A stretch of DNA of 61,332 nt from Streptosporangium subroseum (GTDB lineage Bacteria > Actinomycetota > Actinomycetes > Streptosporangiales > Streptosporangiaceae). The translations under genes were made by a program, and so were the position numbers. Below, in pieces: positions 60,751-61,332 of the stretch. Numbering within the stretch: the stretch's first letter is position 1; each line of letters begins with the position of its first letter. The stretch covers positions 1 to 61,332 of the forward strand of contig NZ_FZOD01000059.1 of assembly GCF_900188345.1 (NCBI RefSeq), given 5' to 3'. The notes below the pieces were generated by a model. That model did not search any database and was not told where the DNA came from. It saw only the letters and a list, made by a program, of their open reading frames with translations.

Positions 60751-61332
60751 GGCGCCTCCCCGGACGCCACGGCCGCCAGGGAAGCCTTACCGGCATCTGC
60801 GCCCGCTCCGGTTTCGGCTCCGGTGCCTGCTCCGGTTTCGGCTTCGATGCCGAGCTGGGCCAGCGCCGAGCGCATGAGGCGGGCGGTCTCGCTCGGGGTT
60901 CTGCCGACGCGGACGCCGACCTTCTCCAGGGCCTCCTTCTTGCCCTGCGCGGTGCCGGCCGAGCCGGACACGATCGCGCCCGCGTGACCCATGGTCTTGC
61001 CCTCGGGGGCGGTGAAGCCCGCGACGTAGGCGACGACCGGCTTGGTCACGTGCTGCTCGATGTAGGCGGCGGCACGCTCCTCGGCGTCTCCGCCGATCTC
61101 CCCGATCATCACGATCGCGTCGGTGCCCGGGTCGTCCTGGAAGGCCTGCAGGGCATCGATGTGGGTAGTGCCGATGACCGGGTCGCCGCCGATGCCGACC
61201 GCGGTGGAGAACCCGATGTCGCGCAGCTCGTACATGAGCTGGTAGGTCAGCGTGCCCGACTTCGACACCAGGCCGATCCGGCCGGCGCTGGTGATGTCGG
61301 CCGGGATGATGCCCGCGTTGGAGGCACCGGGA
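60747..61332 (-). CDS. Succinyl-CoA (or malate-CoA) ligase alpha subunit, C-terminal part (partial)
   Basis: The visible 194 codons, open to the window edge, contain SKSGTLTYQLMYELRD, GIGGDPVIGTTHIDAL, VMIGEIGGDAEERAAAYI and the active-site His in KTMGHAGAIVSG, which is phosphorylated in catalysis. This is the SucD family. The last ~30 residues are a Gly/Ala/Thr/Glu repeat tail, absent from typical SucD. It is coupled to hyi by GTGA. In a glyoxylate operon a malate-CoA ligase role (malate to malyl-CoA, then glyoxylate) is an alternative to the citric-acid-cycle role. The beta subunit should lie beyond the window. Confidence 0.88.
   Translation of the reverse strand, partial: PGASNAGIIPADITSAGRIGLVSKSGTLTYQLMYELRDIGFSTAVGIGGDPVIGTTHIDALQAFQDDPGTDAIVMIGEIGGDAEERAAAYIEQHVTKPVVAYVAGFTAPEGKTMGHAGAIVSGSAGTAQGKKEALEKVGVRVGRTPSETARLMRSALAQLGIEAETGAGTGAETGAGADAGKASLAAVASGEAP

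Overview
The window is GC-rich actinobacterial chromosome. Supporting signs are GTG starts, 4-nt stop/start overlaps, a CHC2-type DnaG beside an HrdB-like sigma factor, SAM-IV and guanidine-I riboswitches, IdeR/DmdR-type iron boxes and an MbtH protein. The style fits a filamentous Streptosporangiales-like organism (inference; no 16S rRNA is present).

Region 1 (1-20 kb) is the edge of a nonribosomal peptide synthetase cluster. One minus-strand reading frame of 17,982 nt runs out of the window at base 1 and encodes at least six modules, C-A-T-C-A-T-C-A-T-C-A-T-C-A-T-C-A(partial). A single in-frame TGA at 9640-9642 interrupts it, replacing a conserved Trp codon inside the third adenylation pocket. 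The second and fifth pockets read as Asn and Ser. C domains after modules 1, 3 and 5 resemble dual condensation/epimerisation domains, so an alternating D/L peptide is predicted. A type II thioesterase and an MbtH-like protein are transcribed divergently, with a perfect 25-bp palindrome upstream of the thioesterase. A decayed ABC-ATPase fragment and a CAU tRNA mark the cluster border.

Region 2 (20-33 kb) holds galK, a MarR/MFS pair, and an 8-kb minus-strand operon that starts at a sigma70-like promoter and a SAM-IV riboswitch. It encodes a glutathionyl-hydroquinone-reductase-like enzyme, an FAD/NAD(P)-binding protein, and an Opp/Dpp-type importer (binding protein, two permeases, fused double ATPase). 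Each of its three inter-gene gaps is filled exactly by a small ORF (30, 60 and 39 codons) that overlaps both the preceding stop and the following start by 4 nt. I regard this S-adenosylmethionine-controlled, end-to-end coupled operon as the most novel system here; it is probably for scavenging an organosulfur compound.

Region 3 (33-44 kb) has a guanidine-I (ykkC) riboswitch in front of a GdmH-like guanidine hydrolase and an SsuABC/NMT1-type ABC importer, with a nitric oxide synthase oxygenase gene immediately upstream. After tRNA-Asn come a small YtxH-like protein, a GH63-type glycosidase pair, and an efeB-type Dyp peroxidase behind tandem iron boxes and what looks like an internally deleted efeO.

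Region 4 (44-55 kb) is housekeeping: principal sigma factor, dnaG, a degenerate LytM lipoprotein, dGTPase, pyruvate phosphate dikinase (with two tandem GntR/HutC-type operators), and glycyl-tRNA synthetase. Region 5 (55-61 kb) is a minus-strand glyoxylate-to-glycerate operon: sucD (partial), hyi, glxR, gcl and an aldehyde dehydrogenase. Several convergent gene ends (23.8, 48.2 and 55.4 kb) carry degenerate repeats.
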